Assembly (NCBI GenBank): GCA_944330115.1
Contig: CALVIN010000007.1
Span: forward strand, 1-64,000
Direction: 5' to 3'
Length of the DNA: 64,000 bases
Source of the DNA: an uncultured Clostridia bacterium
GTDB lineage: Bacteria > Bacillota > Clostridia > Christensenellales > Borkfalkiaceae
The translations under genes and the position numbers were made by a program. Each line of letters starts with the position of its first letter. The stretch's first letter is position 1. The notes under the pieces were generated by a model. The model searched no databases and had not been told where the DNA came from. It worked only from the letters and a program-made list of their open reading frames with translations. Positions 8,781-17,793 of this stretch are shown piece by piece.

Positions 8781-8843
8781 ATAATAGATAAATTTACCAA
8801 ACAAAATGTACAAAACGCGCGCATTTCCGCGCGGGAGGACTGT

Positions 8844-10451
8844 ATGAAAAAATTTGTTATATCGGCGTTTGCCGCAGTCACCGCCCTTGCCACGGTAGCA
8901 TTCGGCGGCTGCGACATAATAAACGGCATATTGGACAGCTTCCACACCCACACGATGGAGCATGTTGAGGCGGCAGAGCCCACCTGTACGCAGGCGGGCA
9001 ACGAGGAGTACTACCATTGCAGCGTATGCGGCAAAAACTTTGCCGACGAAGGGGGCAACCGCGAGCTTTCCGAAGTCACCATTGCGGCGCTCGGCCACGA
9101 CGGCGAGCTTGTTGAAGAACTCGCCGCCACATGCACGCAGGAGGGCAACATTGCCTATTACATATGCGCGCGCTGCGGCCTCACATTTGCCGACGAAGCC
9201 TGCACTCAGCCCGTTTCGGCCGACGAATATGCCACCCCCGTAATAGCGCACCCCATCTCGGCGGAGTGGCAGCACGACGGCGCAAACCATTGGCACGTAT
9301 GCACGGTATGCGGCACAAGGACGGACGCCGCCGCCCACACCATCGGCGATGACGGCGCGTGCACGGTATGCGGCTACATCCCGGGCGAAAACGACCCCGC
9401 TTACGGCAGCGAGGGCGACATATCCTCCGCCGACCTGTCCATTCACTTCTTAGAGCTCGGCAATAAATATACGGGCGACAGCACTCTAATTAAGGTGGGC
9501 GATACCGAGGTGCTCATCGACGCGGGCTCGCGCCAGTCGAGCGCCGCCACAATAAAGGCGTATATCGATAAGTACTGCACCGACGGCGTGCTCGAATACG
9601 TAATAGCCACCCACTCCGATCAGGACCACATAGCCGGCCTCGTCGGCACGAGCTCGGGAGGCAAGTACAACGGCGTTTTATACAGCTACGATATCGGCAC
9701 GGTGATAAAGTTCGATCTGAGCAACAAGGATACCACCACGGCGGCGGGCAACCCCACGCTGTACGGCAGGTTCCTTACGGCGGTGGACTATGCCGAGTCG
9801 CAGGGCGCGGCGGTATATACCGGCCTTGAGTGCTGGAACGAGGAGAACGGCGCTCAGCGCACCTACTATCTCGACGACGAGCAGACCATATCTTTGAACA
9901 TACTATATAACTACTATTACGAGAACACCAGCTCGGATGAGAACAACTATTCGGTATGCTTCCTGCTCACACAGGAGCTCGGAGGGGGAGAGGAGAACAA
10001 CTACCTCTTCACGGGCGATCTAGAGGTGGAGGGCGAGGAGTACCTCGTGCAATATAACGAGCTGCCCGAAGTCGAGCTGTTCAAGGCGGGCCACCACGGC
10101 AGCCCCACCTCGTCGAACGACGTGCTCCTCTCGGTGATAAGACCCAAAAACGTGGTGGTGTGCTGCTGCGCCGGCTCCGACGAATATACCGATAACAAGG
10201 ATAACCAGTTCCCCTCGCAGGCCTTTGTCGACCGCGTGTCGGGCTATACCGAAAACGTGTATGTCACCACCATGGTGAGCGACAACGAAAACGGCTTCCA
10301 GCCGATGAACGGCAACGTGGTGTTCTATTACAACACCGCCGAAGGGGAGAGCGGGGGCAGCTTAAAGCTGTGGTGCTCAAACAATACCACAAAGCTCAAA
10401 GATACCGAGTGGTTTGCCGCCAACCGCACCTGGCCCTCCGGCGGGGTGTGA
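8844..10451 (+). CDS. Surface lipoprotein with Cys-rich repeats and ComEC-like metallo-beta-lactamase domain
   Basis: A 535-residue protein. Signal peptide and lipobox AFGGC (Cys about 22) predict an exported lipoprotein. Residues about 30-190 hold three imperfect repeats with CxxCG pairs (YHCSVCGKNFAD, YICARCGLTFAD, WHVCTVCGTRTD), then a fourth pair (ACTVCGY), resembling the zinc-ribbon-like repeats of clostridial surface proteins. The C-terminal two thirds is a metallo-beta-lactamase fold of the ComEC/Rec2 type: LIDAGSRQSS, ATHSDQDHIAGL (metal ligands), FTGDLE and FKAGHHGS. The substrate is unknown; a nuclease or phosphodiesterase outside the cell is plausible. The start follows GGGAGGA and a good promoter. 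Confidence 0.85.
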   Translation: MKKFVISAFAAVTALATVAFGGCDIINGILDSFHTHTMEHVEAAEPTCTQAGNEEYYHCSVCGKNFADEGGNRELSEVTIAALGHDGELVEELAATCTQEGNIAYYICARCGLTFADEACTQPVSADEYATPVIAHPISAEWQHDGANHWHVCTVCGTRTDAAAHTIGDDGACTVCGYIPGENDPAYGSEGDISSADLSIHFLELGNKYTGDSTLIKVGDTEVLIDAGSRQSSAATIKAYIDKYCTDGVLEYVIATHSDQDHIAGLVGTSSGGKYNGVLYSYDIGTVIKFDLSNKDTTTAAGNPTLYGRFLTAVDYAESQGAAVYTGLECWNEENGAQRTYYLDDEQTISLNILYNYYYENTSSDENNYSVCFLLTQELGGGEENNYLFTGDLEVEGEEYLVQYNELPEVELFKAGHHGSPTSSNDVLLSVIRPKNVVVCCCAGSDEYTDNKDNQFPSQAFVDRVSGYTENVYVTTMVSDNENGFQPMNGNVVFYYNTAEGESGGSLKLWCSNNTTKLKDTEWFAANRTWPSGGV

Positions 10452-10452
10452 G

Positions 10453-10640
10453 TGAAACCCCTCCGTCGTTTCTCGCTTACACTCGTCACGCCACCGTCTC
10501 GCAGTGCGTGCGGTAAATAAACCGCACTGCTCGGTTACCGCTCGCGCGCTAACATATGCGCTCGCTCATCTCGCTGCGGCACGCACAGCGGGTGTCCGCT
10601 GTGCTATGAATTGCCTTGCTCGTCCCTCAAAGGGGAGGTA
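10453..10640 (-). repeat. Long form of the dispersed hairpin element
   Basis: Bounded by GAAACCCCTCCGTCG (10453) and a CCTCAAAGGGGAGG hairpin (10625), the same ends as the short elements. Inside, on the minus strand, GCACAGCGG-ACAC-CCGCTGTGC is followed by GAGATGAGCGAGCGCATA and GCGCGAGCGGTAACCGA; the copy at 28.94-29.05 kb matches these with stem changes. No coding potential. Confidence 0.75.
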
Positions 10641-10673
10641 TGATAGGTGCAAACAATTCAATAAAACTTTTCG

Positions 10674-10706
10674 GGGCGCGCCGCTTTTTTAAGCGGCGCG
10701 CCCTTT
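10674..10706 (+). terminator. Terminator after lipoprotein and repeat
   Basis: A 13-bp perfect stem GGGCGCGCCGCTT with a TTTT loop, followed by TTTG. The remainder of 10452-10830 is repeat and the next promoter. Confidence 0.75.
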
Positions 10707-10771
10707 GTATGTGCGTTTTATGCAATATTTGCCCGCTTTATGCCGTAAGCGCCTTAAAAAGGCGTTTGCTA

Positions 10772-10800
10772 TTGACCTTGCGCTCTATGTGTGGTAGAAT
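10772..10800 (+). promoter_or_regulatory. Promoter of the acyltransferase gene
   Basis: TTGACC (10772-10777), 17 bp, TAGAAT (10795-10800); GGGGAAAT precedes the ATG at 10831. Confidence 0.8.
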
Positions 10801-10830
10801 GAAGGTGTAAGAGAGTGTAAAAGGGGAAAT

Positions 10831-12126
10831 ATGAAGAAACCTGTATCGTATAATTTTAATTTAAAGCCCAAAAAGCCTAACGCCCTGTTTATGGCTATAC
10901 TCAAAGTTTTCGCCGCCTATCCCGACATGAAGAAGCGCGATTTTGAATGTGAGTACATAAATATGGACGGCATACAGCCGCCCTACTTTTTGCTTGCCAA
11001 CCACGCCAGCGAGATGGATTTCCGCATACTGTATGCCGCCATACGCCCGCACAATATGAACTATGTAGTGGCGATAGACGCCATGCACGATAACGGCATA
11101 GGCCTGATGCGGTTTGCGGGCGGCATATGCAAGCGCAAATTCATTCAGGATATGTCGCTGATACGCAACATGAAGTATTGCGTGGAGCACTACAAAAACC
11201 CTATATGCATATATCCCGAGGCGCGCTACACCTTCGACGGCACGCAGAGCTATGTGCCGCCCTCGGTTGGCAAGATGGCAAAACTTTTAAAGGTGCCCGT
11301 GGTGCTGCTGATAGCGAACGGCAACTTTATCTGCTGCCCGCAGTGGAACAAGGATAAGTTCAAAAAGCGCCTTGCGCCCTGCAAGGCAAAGCTCATATGC
11401 GTCGCTAATGCCGACGAGGTGAATACCCTCTCCGCCGAGGAGATAAACGAGCGCATACATAAATACTTTGTATATGACGACTTCGCCTACCAATACGAAA
11501 ACAAGATAAAACTTTCATTCGGCGAGCGCGCCCGCGGCCTTCACCACATACTCTACCAGTGCTGCGAGTGCGGCACCGAGTTCGAGATGTATTCCTCGGG
11601 CACCGTGCTCGAGTGCAGACATTGCGGAAAAAAGTGGGAGATGACCGAATACGGCCGCCTGCGCGCGCTTGACGGCCCCACGCGGTTTGAGCACATACCC
11701 GACTGGTTCAAGTGGGAGCGCGAAAACGTGCGCCGCGAGGTGGAGACGGGCACCTACTGCATTGAGGACGAGATAGATGTGCACACGCTGCCCAAAAACA
11801 AGTATTTTGCGCAGGGGCGCGGCAAGTTCAGGCAGGATAAAACGGGCACGCACTTTTGGTGCAACTACTACGGCGAGCCGTTCGAAATGCACCTTGCGCC
11901 CAACCAGCTCGAGAGCGTGCACATTGAGTTCGACTACCGCGACAGAAAAAAGCGCGAGTTCTTCGGCGACTGCCTGGATATATCCAAGCATGACGACAGT
12001 TTCTGGCTGCACCCCGTAAACATACGCGACTGCATAATGAAGATCTCCTTCGCCACCGAGGAGCTCTATCAGCTCGAACACAGAAGGATAAAGGCGGCAA
12101 GGGAGAGGGGCGCGCGGCGCAAGTAA
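10831..12126 (+). CDS. PlsC-like acyltransferase with C-terminal zinc ribbon
   Basis: A 431-residue protein. Residues about 50-200 form a 1-acyl-glycerol-3-phosphate acyltransferase (LPLAT) domain: NHASEMDF is the NHx4D catalytic motif and YPEARYT is a variant of the FPEG substrate motif. Around 245-275 is a zinc ribbon (QCCECGTEF...ECRHCGKKWEM). The rest (about 280-431) is an uncharacterised domain of mixed charge. It would transfer an acyl chain to a lysolipid at the inner membrane face; the extra zinc ribbon and long tail are unlike housekeeping PlsC (about 240 aa), so the substrate may differ. Confidence 0.8.
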   Translation: MKKPVSYNFNLKPKKPNALFMAILKVFAAYPDMKKRDFECEYINMDGIQPPYFLLANHASEMDFRILYAAIRPHNMNYVVAIDAMHDNGIGLMRFAGGICKRKFIQDMSLIRNMKYCVEHYKNPICIYPEARYTFDGTQSYVPPSVGKMAKLLKVPVVLLIANGNFICCPQWNKDKFKKRLAPCKAKLICVANADEVNTLSAEEINERIHKYFVYDDFAYQYENKIKLSFGERARGLHHILYQCCECGTEFEMYSSGTVLECRHCGKKWEMTEYGRLRALDGPTRFEHIPDWFKWERENVRREVETGTYCIEDEIDVHTLPKNKYFAQGRGKFRQDKTGTHFWCNYYGEPFEMHLAPNQLESVHIEFDYRDRKKREFFGDCLDISKHDDSFWLHPVNIRDCIMKISFATEELYQLEHRRIKAARERGARRK

Positions 12127-12210
12127 TGCGGCGGCAAACGGGCGCCGCGGCGCGTAAAATAAATACATGGCCGCGTGAAAATAGGTAAAATTTTATAAAT
12201 GAGCATATGT

Positions 12211-12247
12211 GCGTGCGCGCAGACTTTTTGTCTGCGCGCACGCTTTT
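12211..12247 (+). terminator. Terminator after acyltransferase
   Basis: A 14-bp stem GCGTGCGCGCAGAC (12211-12224), TTTTT loop, its complement to 12243, then TTTTA. Confidence 0.88.
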
Positions 12248-12296
12248 ACATTAAATTTTAAACAGTATGCCGTTTTAAGCGGACAATGTGCTGTAA

Positions 12297-12420
12297 AAAT
12301 CAATTACCCGCCCGCACATTGCGCGGAAACGGTTTTAAAAATCACCCGTCCGTGCGGCCATGCCGGAGTCTCCTCCTTAAAAAATCGATTACCCGCCCGC
12401 ACATCGCTGCACGGACGGGT
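12297..12420. repeat. 26-bp direct repeat pair with internal inverted repeat
   Basis: AAATC-A/G-ATTACCCGCCCGCACAT recurs at 12297-12322 and 12382-12407, 85 bp apart with two mismatches. ACCCGTCCGTGC (about 12344) and GCACGGACGGGT (about 12409) form an inverted pair. The spacer is unique, with only two units, so it is not a CRISPR. It fills the gap between the acyltransferase and phosphoglucomutase genes; no gene is seen. Confidence 0.7.
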
Positions 12421-12448
12421 AAACGAAAATATGAGGTTTGAATGATCG

Positions 12449-14176
12449 TTATGAAACCGATTTGAGCAGCTTTTCAACGGCTGCCTGCATTTTTCCGAGG
12501 GCGTCCTCGGCGTCGGCCTTGGTGTTGGCCTTTACCGAGTAATAAATCTTGAGCTTGGGCTCGGTGCCGGAGGGGCGCACGCATATAAAGCTGCCGTTCT
12601 CCAGTTCGTAATATACGCAGTTGGTGGTGGGGGAGCCTATTTCGGAGGTCTCGCCCGTGGCTACGTTGGTCTTTATATTCTTGGAGTAGTCGCGGATATA
12701 TGCCACCTTGTATATGTCGAACTTGGTGACGGGCGCCGTTTTGAGCGCGTCTACAACGGCGTTCATCTCCTTCATGGCGTTGAGGCCCTTGTACTGTATG
12801 GATACGTTCTTGTCGAGCACGTAGCCATACTCCTTGTATATTTCCTCCAGCCTGTCGGATACGGTCTTGCCCTTATAGTCGTAATAGCAAACCATCTCTG
12901 CGCACAGCATGGATGCAACTACGGCGTCCTTATCCCTTGCGTGGGTGCCGCGCAGGTAGCCGCAGCTCTCTTCAAAGCCGAATACGAATGTGTATTTGCC
13001 GTCCTTTTCCCACTGCTTTATCTTGTCGCCTATAAACTTGAAGCCGACGGGCACTTCAAACAGCGTCACGCCGAACTTGTTGCATATGGCGCGCGCCATG
13101 CCCGTGGTGACGAACGATTTTACCACCGCCGCGTTTGCGGGCAGCTTGCCGTCCTCCTTTAAGCGGGTGAGTATGTAGTCCAAAAGCAGTATGCCCACCT
13201 GGTTGCCGGAGAGCGCGGTGAATTCGCCGTCCTTGCCCTTCACGGCAACGCCAAGGCGGTCGCTGTCGGGGTCGGTGCCGAACACCACGGTGGCGCCTAT
13301 CTTCTGCGCAAGCGCTATGCCCATGGAGAGCGTCTCTTTGAACTCGGGGTTGGGTACTTCAACGGTGGAAAAGTTGGGATCCTTTTTGGTCTGCTCCTCA
13401 ACTACCGTGGCGTTTATGCCTATCTTCTTGAGTATGGTAGTTACGGGTATGTAGCCCGAGCCGTGCACGGGGGTATATACGAGCTTTAAGTTCTTGCCGC
13501 ACTTTTTAACGGCCTCTTTGGAGAGCGTGAGTTTGGTGAGCGCCTTGTAATACTTTCTGTCTACGGAGGCGGGCACCGTGTGCTTAAATTTCTTCACCTG
13601 CTCTGCCGTGGGCTTGGGAGCGGCGAGATAGTCGGTCTGCTTTTCGATGAACTCAACCACCCTCGCGGTGTCGTCGGGGTTCATCTGCGCGCCGTCCTCG
13701 CCGTATACCTTATAGCCGTTGTACTGCTTGGGGTTGTGCGAGGCGGTGACCATTATGCCCGCAACGGTGTTCAGGCAGCGCACCGCAAAGGAGAGCATGG
13801 GCACGGGGTGCACGTCGGGGAACACGTAGGCGTTTATTCCGTTGGCCGCAAGCACGTCGGCGGCGGCGTTTGCAAACACGTCCGATTTAAGGCGGGTGTC
13901 GTATGAAATGACAACGCCGCGCTTCTTGGCATCCTCGCCAAGCGTTTTGATGAATTCCGAAAGTCCCTGGGTGGCGCGCATGACTGTGTATATGTTCATC
14001 ATGTTGGTGCCGTAGCCTATTATGCCGCGCAGGCCCGCCGTGCCGAACTGCAGCTCGGCGCCGAAGCGGTATTCTATCTCCTCGGCGTTGCCCCTTACAG
14101 ATTCAAGCTCGGCCCTGCCTTCGGCGCAAAGACGGCTGTCTGAAAGCCAGCTCTCGTAAATATCGGTATAACTCAT
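12449..14176 (-). CDS. pgcA: Phosphoglucomutase / phosphomannomutase
   Basis: A 575-residue alpha-D-phosphohexomutase interconverting hexose 1- and 6-phosphates. The active serine loop is TASHNPKQYNGYKVYGEDG (about residue 140), the metal loop FGTDPDSDRLGVA, the sugar loop GFEESCGYLRG, and the phosphate loop VRPSGTEPKLKIYY near the C-terminus. Length and domain order match clostridial PgcA/YbbT. The start MSYTDI follows GGAGG; a promoter-like TTGCTT-17-TATATT lies upstream on the minus strand. It supplies glucose-1-phosphate for glycogen or envelope polysaccharides. Confidence 0.95.
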   Translation of the reverse strand: MSYTDIYESWLSDSRLCAEGRAELESVRGNAEEIEYRFGAELQFGTAGLRGIIGYGTNMMNIYTVMRATQGLSEFIKTLGEDAKKRGVVISYDTRLKSDVFANAAADVLAANGINAYVFPDVHPVPMLSFAVRCLNTVAGIMVTASHNPKQYNGYKVYGEDGAQMNPDDTARVVEFIEKQTDYLAAPKPTAEQVKKFKHTVPASVDRKYYKALTKLTLSKEAVKKCGKNLKLVYTPVHGSGYIPVTTILKKIGINATVVEEQTKKDPNFSTVEVPNPEFKETLSMGIALAQKIGATVVFGTDPDSDRLGVAVKGKDGEFTALSGNQVGILLLDYILTRLKEDGKLPANAAVVKSFVTTGMARAICNKFGVTLFEVPVGFKFIGDKIKQWEKDGKYTFVFGFEESCGYLRGTHARDKDAVVASMLCAEMVCYYDYKGKTVSDRLEEIYKEYGYVLDKNVSIQYKGLNAMKEMNAVVDALKTAPVTKFDIYKVAYIRDYSKNIKTNVATGETSEIGSPTTNCVYYELENGSFICVRPSGTEPKLKIYYSVKANTKADAEDALGKMQAAVEKLLKSVS

Positions 14177-14553
14177 AAATCCTCCTAAAAAGCGCACCGC
14201 GCAAAAATATAAAATTTTTAAAAAATGAAAGCAAGAACAGCGCGCATCCCCTCTGGGCCTTTCGGCTTTAAAGGACGCACGCAAACCGCCCGTCCCATGC
14301 CCATTGGCAAAAGTGCTGTTGCGGTGCGATATGAAGACGGACGCATTTCTCGTCTACATAATTATATAAAAAAATTTTATTTTTGTAAAGGGGGTAGGCG
14401 AAATTAGTTGGCAAAAAATGAAATTTTTTTCACCGAGGTTGTTGTAAACTAACACGCGCGGCACATTTTATTTACACGCGCGGGCACAAAACACCTTATT
14501 TTGCATGTATAAGGTCCGCCGTAAAGCCGCCTTGGGCATGTGGAGGATATAAA
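14177..14553. other. Gap without a recognised gene
   Basis: Positions 14177-14553 hold the pgcA leader/promoter and about 300 bp in which I see no credible reading frame, RNA or repeat family. Confidence 0.5.
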
Positions 14554-14591
14554 AAGCGGCGGCGCGCAAAAAACTTTGCGCGCCGCCGCTT
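14546..14591 (-). terminator. Terminator of the 318-aa membrane protein gene
   Basis: A 17-bp stem AAGCGGCGGCGCGCAAA (14554-14570) with an AAAC loop and full complement (14575-14591); on the minus strand it is followed by TTTATAT. Confidence 0.8.
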
Positions 14592-14634
14592 AAAGTATCC
14601 GTTGTCCGCCCGCGGGCGGGGAAATGCTGTTGTG

Positions 14635-15591
14635 TTATTCGCCGCGCAGGAACTGCTCGCGCGAGGGCTCCTGTTCGAGTTCGGGCTTTACTATCGTGCG
14701 CTTGTCGGTGAAGTACTTTATCTTGTTGGCGTCGCAATAGTTTACAAACTCGTAGCAGAGCAGGTAAAGGTAGCTGAGGGGCACGGTTATTATGAGCGCC
14801 GCGCCGAAGGTGCCTATCGCCGCCAGCACGTTGAAGGCAAGTATGCCCACCGTGGACGAGGCGAAGAATGAGTATACGCTGAACGAGTTGCCGCCCTCGC
14901 GCAGGAATGAGTATTTGAACCCTCCTACGACGCTCTTTTTGCCGCATATCACGGCGGGCAGCCAGTCGGCGGTGAACATCATCTTTACGCCCATCAGCAG
15001 TATCATGAATACGGCGAACAGGAATATCGCCAGCATTATGGGCAGCTTCATGCCCATAAACAGTATCAGGTATAGCACGAGCACGCACACTATGTCATAC
15101 ACAAAGCTTATGGGCAGGTATATCACCGAATACAGGCAGGATTTGCGCAAATTTTTTATGAGCGTGCCGGTGAACGAAGAGTTGGCCTGCATCGCCATCT
15201 TGTCGTTTATAAGCGCGCCCGCCGTGTAGTTGCCCACGCCTATAAAAAAGCGGCGTATAAGGCTTATGAGTATGAGCGCAATAGAGCTCAAAACGAGGTC
15301 GGTGGGGTTGCTCGCAAGGTATTGTATCAGCTCGTTGAAGTTGCCGGTTATGTCCTCGATATATGTCGAGAGGGGGCCGAGCGAGCCTGCAAGCAGGTCG
15401 TTCCACGCGGCCGATATCGTGGCAAATATGTTCTGAAAGTATTCCACGTTGTCGAGCCTGCCGAAGAAGGGCACGACTATCGCCGCGCTCAGTCCCACCG
15501 AGATGAGTATGACTATCAGAAGATAGACGAGCAGTTTATACGTCACCCTGAAATTGTCGATAAGTACGTTTATGGTGTGTTTAAATCTCAT
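14635..15591 (-). CDS. Multi-pass membrane protein of unknown function
   Basis: I do not recognise the family with confidence. The 318-residue protein has about six hydrophobic segments: near residues 17-40 (LLVYLLIVILISVGLSAAIV), around 95-115 (LVLSSIALILISLI), two in 150-200 (VCVLVLYLILFMGM and LPIMLAIFLFAVFMILLMGV) and two in 230-275 (FFASSTVGILAFNVLAAIG). The C-terminus is acidic and cytoplasmic-looking (ELEQEPSREQ). The start MRFKHT follows GAGAGG. It precedes yfcE, rdgB and trmL in a minus-strand series but lies downstream of them. Confidence 0.75.
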   Translation of the reverse strand: MRFKHTINVLIDNFRVTYKLLVYLLIVILISVGLSAAIVVPFFGRLDNVEYFQNIFATISAAWNDLLAGSLGPLSTYIEDITGNFNELIQYLASNPTDLVLSSIALILISLIRRFFIGVGNYTAGALINDKMAMQANSSFTGTLIKNLRKSCLYSVIYLPISFVYDIVCVLVLYLILFMGMKLPIMLAIFLFAVFMILLMGVKMMFTADWLPAVICGKKSVVGGFKYSFLREGGNSFSVYSFFASSTVGILAFNVLAAIGTFGAALIITVPLSYLYLLCYEFVNYCDANKIKYFTDKRTIVKPELEQEPSREQFLRGE

Positions 15592-15685
15592 AAAAGCCTC
15601 TCTGCGCGCCGCAAAGTGCGGCGCGGCATATGCCAAAACCTCTTTTTTTATATTATATACGCCTCAAAGGCGCGCGCCGTCTTCG

Positions 15686-16159
15686 TCAACTCTCTATGTC
15701 GACTATCTTTTCGACGGCCTTGCCGTTATGCACCGCAAGGTAGCAATAGCTGTTTGCGCTGTAGCGCGAAAGATTGCCGGGGTTTATAAGTTTTACGCCC
15801 TCTATCTCGTCTACGCGCGCGCAGTGCGTGTGGCCGTACAGCGCGATCGCGCACCCGCGGCTTGCTGCCTCCTCGGCAAGCCGCATAAGCGTCTGCTTCA
15901 CGCCGTACATGTGCCCGTGGCACATAAATATCTTCACGCCCTCAACTTCCAGCTCGCGCTCGTCGTCGCCCAGCTTGTCGAGGTCGCAGTTGCCGTTTAT
16001 CACTATCGTCTTATCCGGATATTTCTGCCTCACGTATCCTCCGTCGGAGGAGAGGTCGCCCAGGTGTATTATATAGTCGCACTCGGCAAACACGCCGTCG
16101 AGTTTGTCTAAGGCGGCGCGGTTGCGGTGACTGTCGGATACAATTATAAATGACTTCAT
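15686..16159 (-). CDS. yfcE: YfcE/MJ0936-family metallophosphoesterase
   Basis: A 157-residue metallophosphodiesterase. Metal-binding motifs in order: VSDSHRN (D-x-H, residues 8-12), HLGDL (GD), NGNCD (GNxD), CHGHMYG (GH) and YGHTHCAR (GHTH). Members hydrolyse small phosphodiesters; the natural substrate is unknown. It is the usual YfcE length. It sits 94 bp downstream of rdgB and is probably co-transcribed with it. Confidence 0.92.
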   Translation of the reverse strand: MKSFIIVSDSHRNRAALDKLDGVFAECDYIIHLGDLSSDGGYVRQKYPDKTIVINGNCDLDKLGDDERELEVEGVKIFMCHGHMYGVKQTLMRLAEEAASRGCAIALYGHTHCARVDEIEGVKLINPGNLSRYSANSYCYLAVHNGKAVEKIVDIES

Positions 16160-16253
16160 TTCCTGCTTTCAAGGCGTCCTATGTTTTTCTGTGCGGAGTT
16201 TTTTCGCCCCCAAAGGGCATAGTACGCCCGTAAATTGCCTTATTTTTAAAAAT

Positions 16254-16832
16254 TTAAAATGTTTTGAGCTTTTCCATAAGGTCTTTGAGCGCGCGCGCCC
16301 TGTGCGAAACCCTGTTTTTCTCGCGCGCGGTCGCCTCGCCGAAGCTCTTTTGTAAATCGTCCGAAAAGAACAGCGGGTCGTAGCCGAAGCCGCGCTTGCC
16401 GTGCTCCTCGGTGAGTATGCTGCCGGAAGTCTGTCCCACGCCGAACAGCTTTCTGCCGTCGGGCAGGCACAGGCACACCGCGCACTCAAAGTGGGCGCGC
16501 CTGTCGGTCACGCCGTGCATCTTTTCAAGCAGCAGCTTGCGGTTGGCGGCGTCGCCCTCGCCCGAAAAGCGGGCAGAGTATATCCCGGGCGCCCCGCCCA
16601 AAAAGTCTACGCACAGGCCCGAATCGTCTGCAAGCGCAGGCAGTCCCAGTTTGTCGCACACGGCCTTGGCCTTTATGTACGCATTCTCTCTGAACGACTG
16701 CCCGTTCTCCTCTATCTCGCCTTCAAAGCCTGCCTGGTGCATGGGTATTATCTCCACGCCCTTAAAGATCTTTACGATCTCCTTTATCTTGCCCTCGTTT
16801 CCGCTGGCGGCTATAAGTTTTGTCAACTGCAT
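16254..16832 (-). CDS. rdgB: Non-canonical purine NTP pyrophosphatase (RdgB/HAM1)
   Basis: A 192-residue enzyme converting dITP, ITP and XTP to monophosphates, keeping deaminated purines out of DNA and RNA. Motifs: N-terminal ASGNEGKIKEI, catalytic ADDSGLCVDFLGGAPGIYSA and C-terminal GFGYDPLFF and SHRARAL. The start MQLTKL follows GAGG at 16842; an upstream ATG (16886) has no ribosome binding site. The usual partner of yfcE in Firmicutes. Confidence 0.95.
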   Translation of the reverse strand: MQLTKLIAASGNEGKIKEIVKIFKGVEIIPMHQAGFEGEIEENGQSFRENAYIKAKAVCDKLGLPALADDSGLCVDFLGGAPGIYSARFSGEGDAANRKLLLEKMHGVTDRRAHFECAVCLCLPDGRKLFGVGQTSGSILTEEHGKRGFGYDPLFFSDDLQKSFGEATAREKNRVSHRARALKDLMEKLKTF

Positions 16833-16999
16833 GTCATGCCTCGTAAAAGCAGCTTTCGCCGGGAGGGGGTGAGCCTCGCTATTCAACGCGCCGCAGATTG
16901 TGTGCGCGGCGCGCGTTTAAGTTGTAAAAATACAGCGTATGAGGCGCATGGATAGCGTCTGACTACATTATATACCAAAACTTTCAAATTGTAAAGAGC

Positions 17000-17497
17000 T
17001 TATTTTTCCCATTTGTGCTCGTGCAGTTCGCCCTTTGTCTCCAGCCCGCCAAAGTCGTTCTGCCGTAACGCCTCGTATACGGCCACTGCCGCCGCGTTCG
17101 AAAGGTTAAGGCTCCTCGCCTCGCCGATCATGGGTATGCGCACGCAGTCGTCGGGGCGGGATAAGAGCAGCTCCTCGTCGAGCCCCTTGGTCTCCTTGCC
17201 GAATACGAGGAAGTCGCCCGCCATATACTGCGCGTCGGTGTGCCGCTTTCTCGCCTTCGTGGTAAAAAAGAAGAACCGCCCCTGCGGGTACTTTGCAAAC
17301 AGCTCATTCAGATTTTCGTATATGCACACATGCACAAGGTGCCAATAGTCCAGCCCCGCGCGCTTCAAATATTTGTCGGATATTTCAAAGCCGAGCGGCT
17401 TTACAAGGTGCAGGGTGCACCCCGTGGCGGCGCAGGTGCGCGCTATGTTGCCGGTGTTCTGCGGTATCTCCGGCTCTACCAAAACTATGTTGAACAT
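17000..17497 (-). CDS. trmL: tRNA (cytidine(34)-2'-O)-methyltransferase
   Basis: A 165-residue SPOUT-fold methylase that 2'-O-methylates the wobble base of tRNA-Leu using SAM. Motifs: PEIPQNTGNIARTCAATG near the N-terminus, GKETKGLDEELL (knot, SAM site) and IPMIGEARSLNLSNAAAVAV. The start MFNIVL follows AAGGA and lies 30 bp below a promoter TTGCCT-17-TAAAAT (17558-17530, minus strand). The gap to rdgB holds a CGCGCCGC hairpin (about 16890-16915). Confidence 0.95.
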   Translation of the reverse strand: MFNIVLVEPEIPQNTGNIARTCAATGCTLHLVKPLGFEISDKYLKRAGLDYWHLVHVCIYENLNELFAKYPQGRFFFFTTKARKRHTDAQYMAGDFLVFGKETKGLDEELLLSRPDDCVRIPMIGEARSLNLSNAAAVAVYEALRQNDFGGLETKGELHEHKWEK

Positions 17498-17672
17498 TTT
17501 TATATCCTTAAAAAAGTAAACTCTATGTAATTTTAGCACAACGCGCGCCGCAAGGCAAGCAGCGGCGGGCAAATAAGGGGCGCGTTTGCCGCATTTATCG
17601 CGGCATGAGTTGCGCTTTTGCCGTTTTTGTATGATTTTTTTGAGATGTGTATAAATTTTTGCCGCGCGGCTG

Positions 17673-17724
17673 TTGACAAAAGGGGGAACGTATGTTACAA
17701 TACTAATAATCAATATTATTATTA
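17673..17724 (+). promoter_or_regulatory. Promoter and Fur/PerR-type operator of the fur-rbr operon
   Basis: TTGACA (17673-17678), 17 bp, TACAAT (17696-17701). Directly downstream TAATAAT (17704-17710), 7 bp, ATTATTA (17718-17724) form an AT-rich inverted repeat like Per/Fur boxes. A regulator bound there would cover the transcription start, so autorepression is expected. Confidence 0.8.
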
Positions 17725-17793
17725 AATAAAAGGGGATGCGCACTCACACACCTCACGCTACGGTATCAATAATGCATCCCGCAGGGTATAGAG

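Noticed and set aside
12297-12407. Two spaced direct repeats as a minimal CRISPR
   Set aside because: Only two copies with mismatches and a 59-bp spacer; no leader or cas genes.
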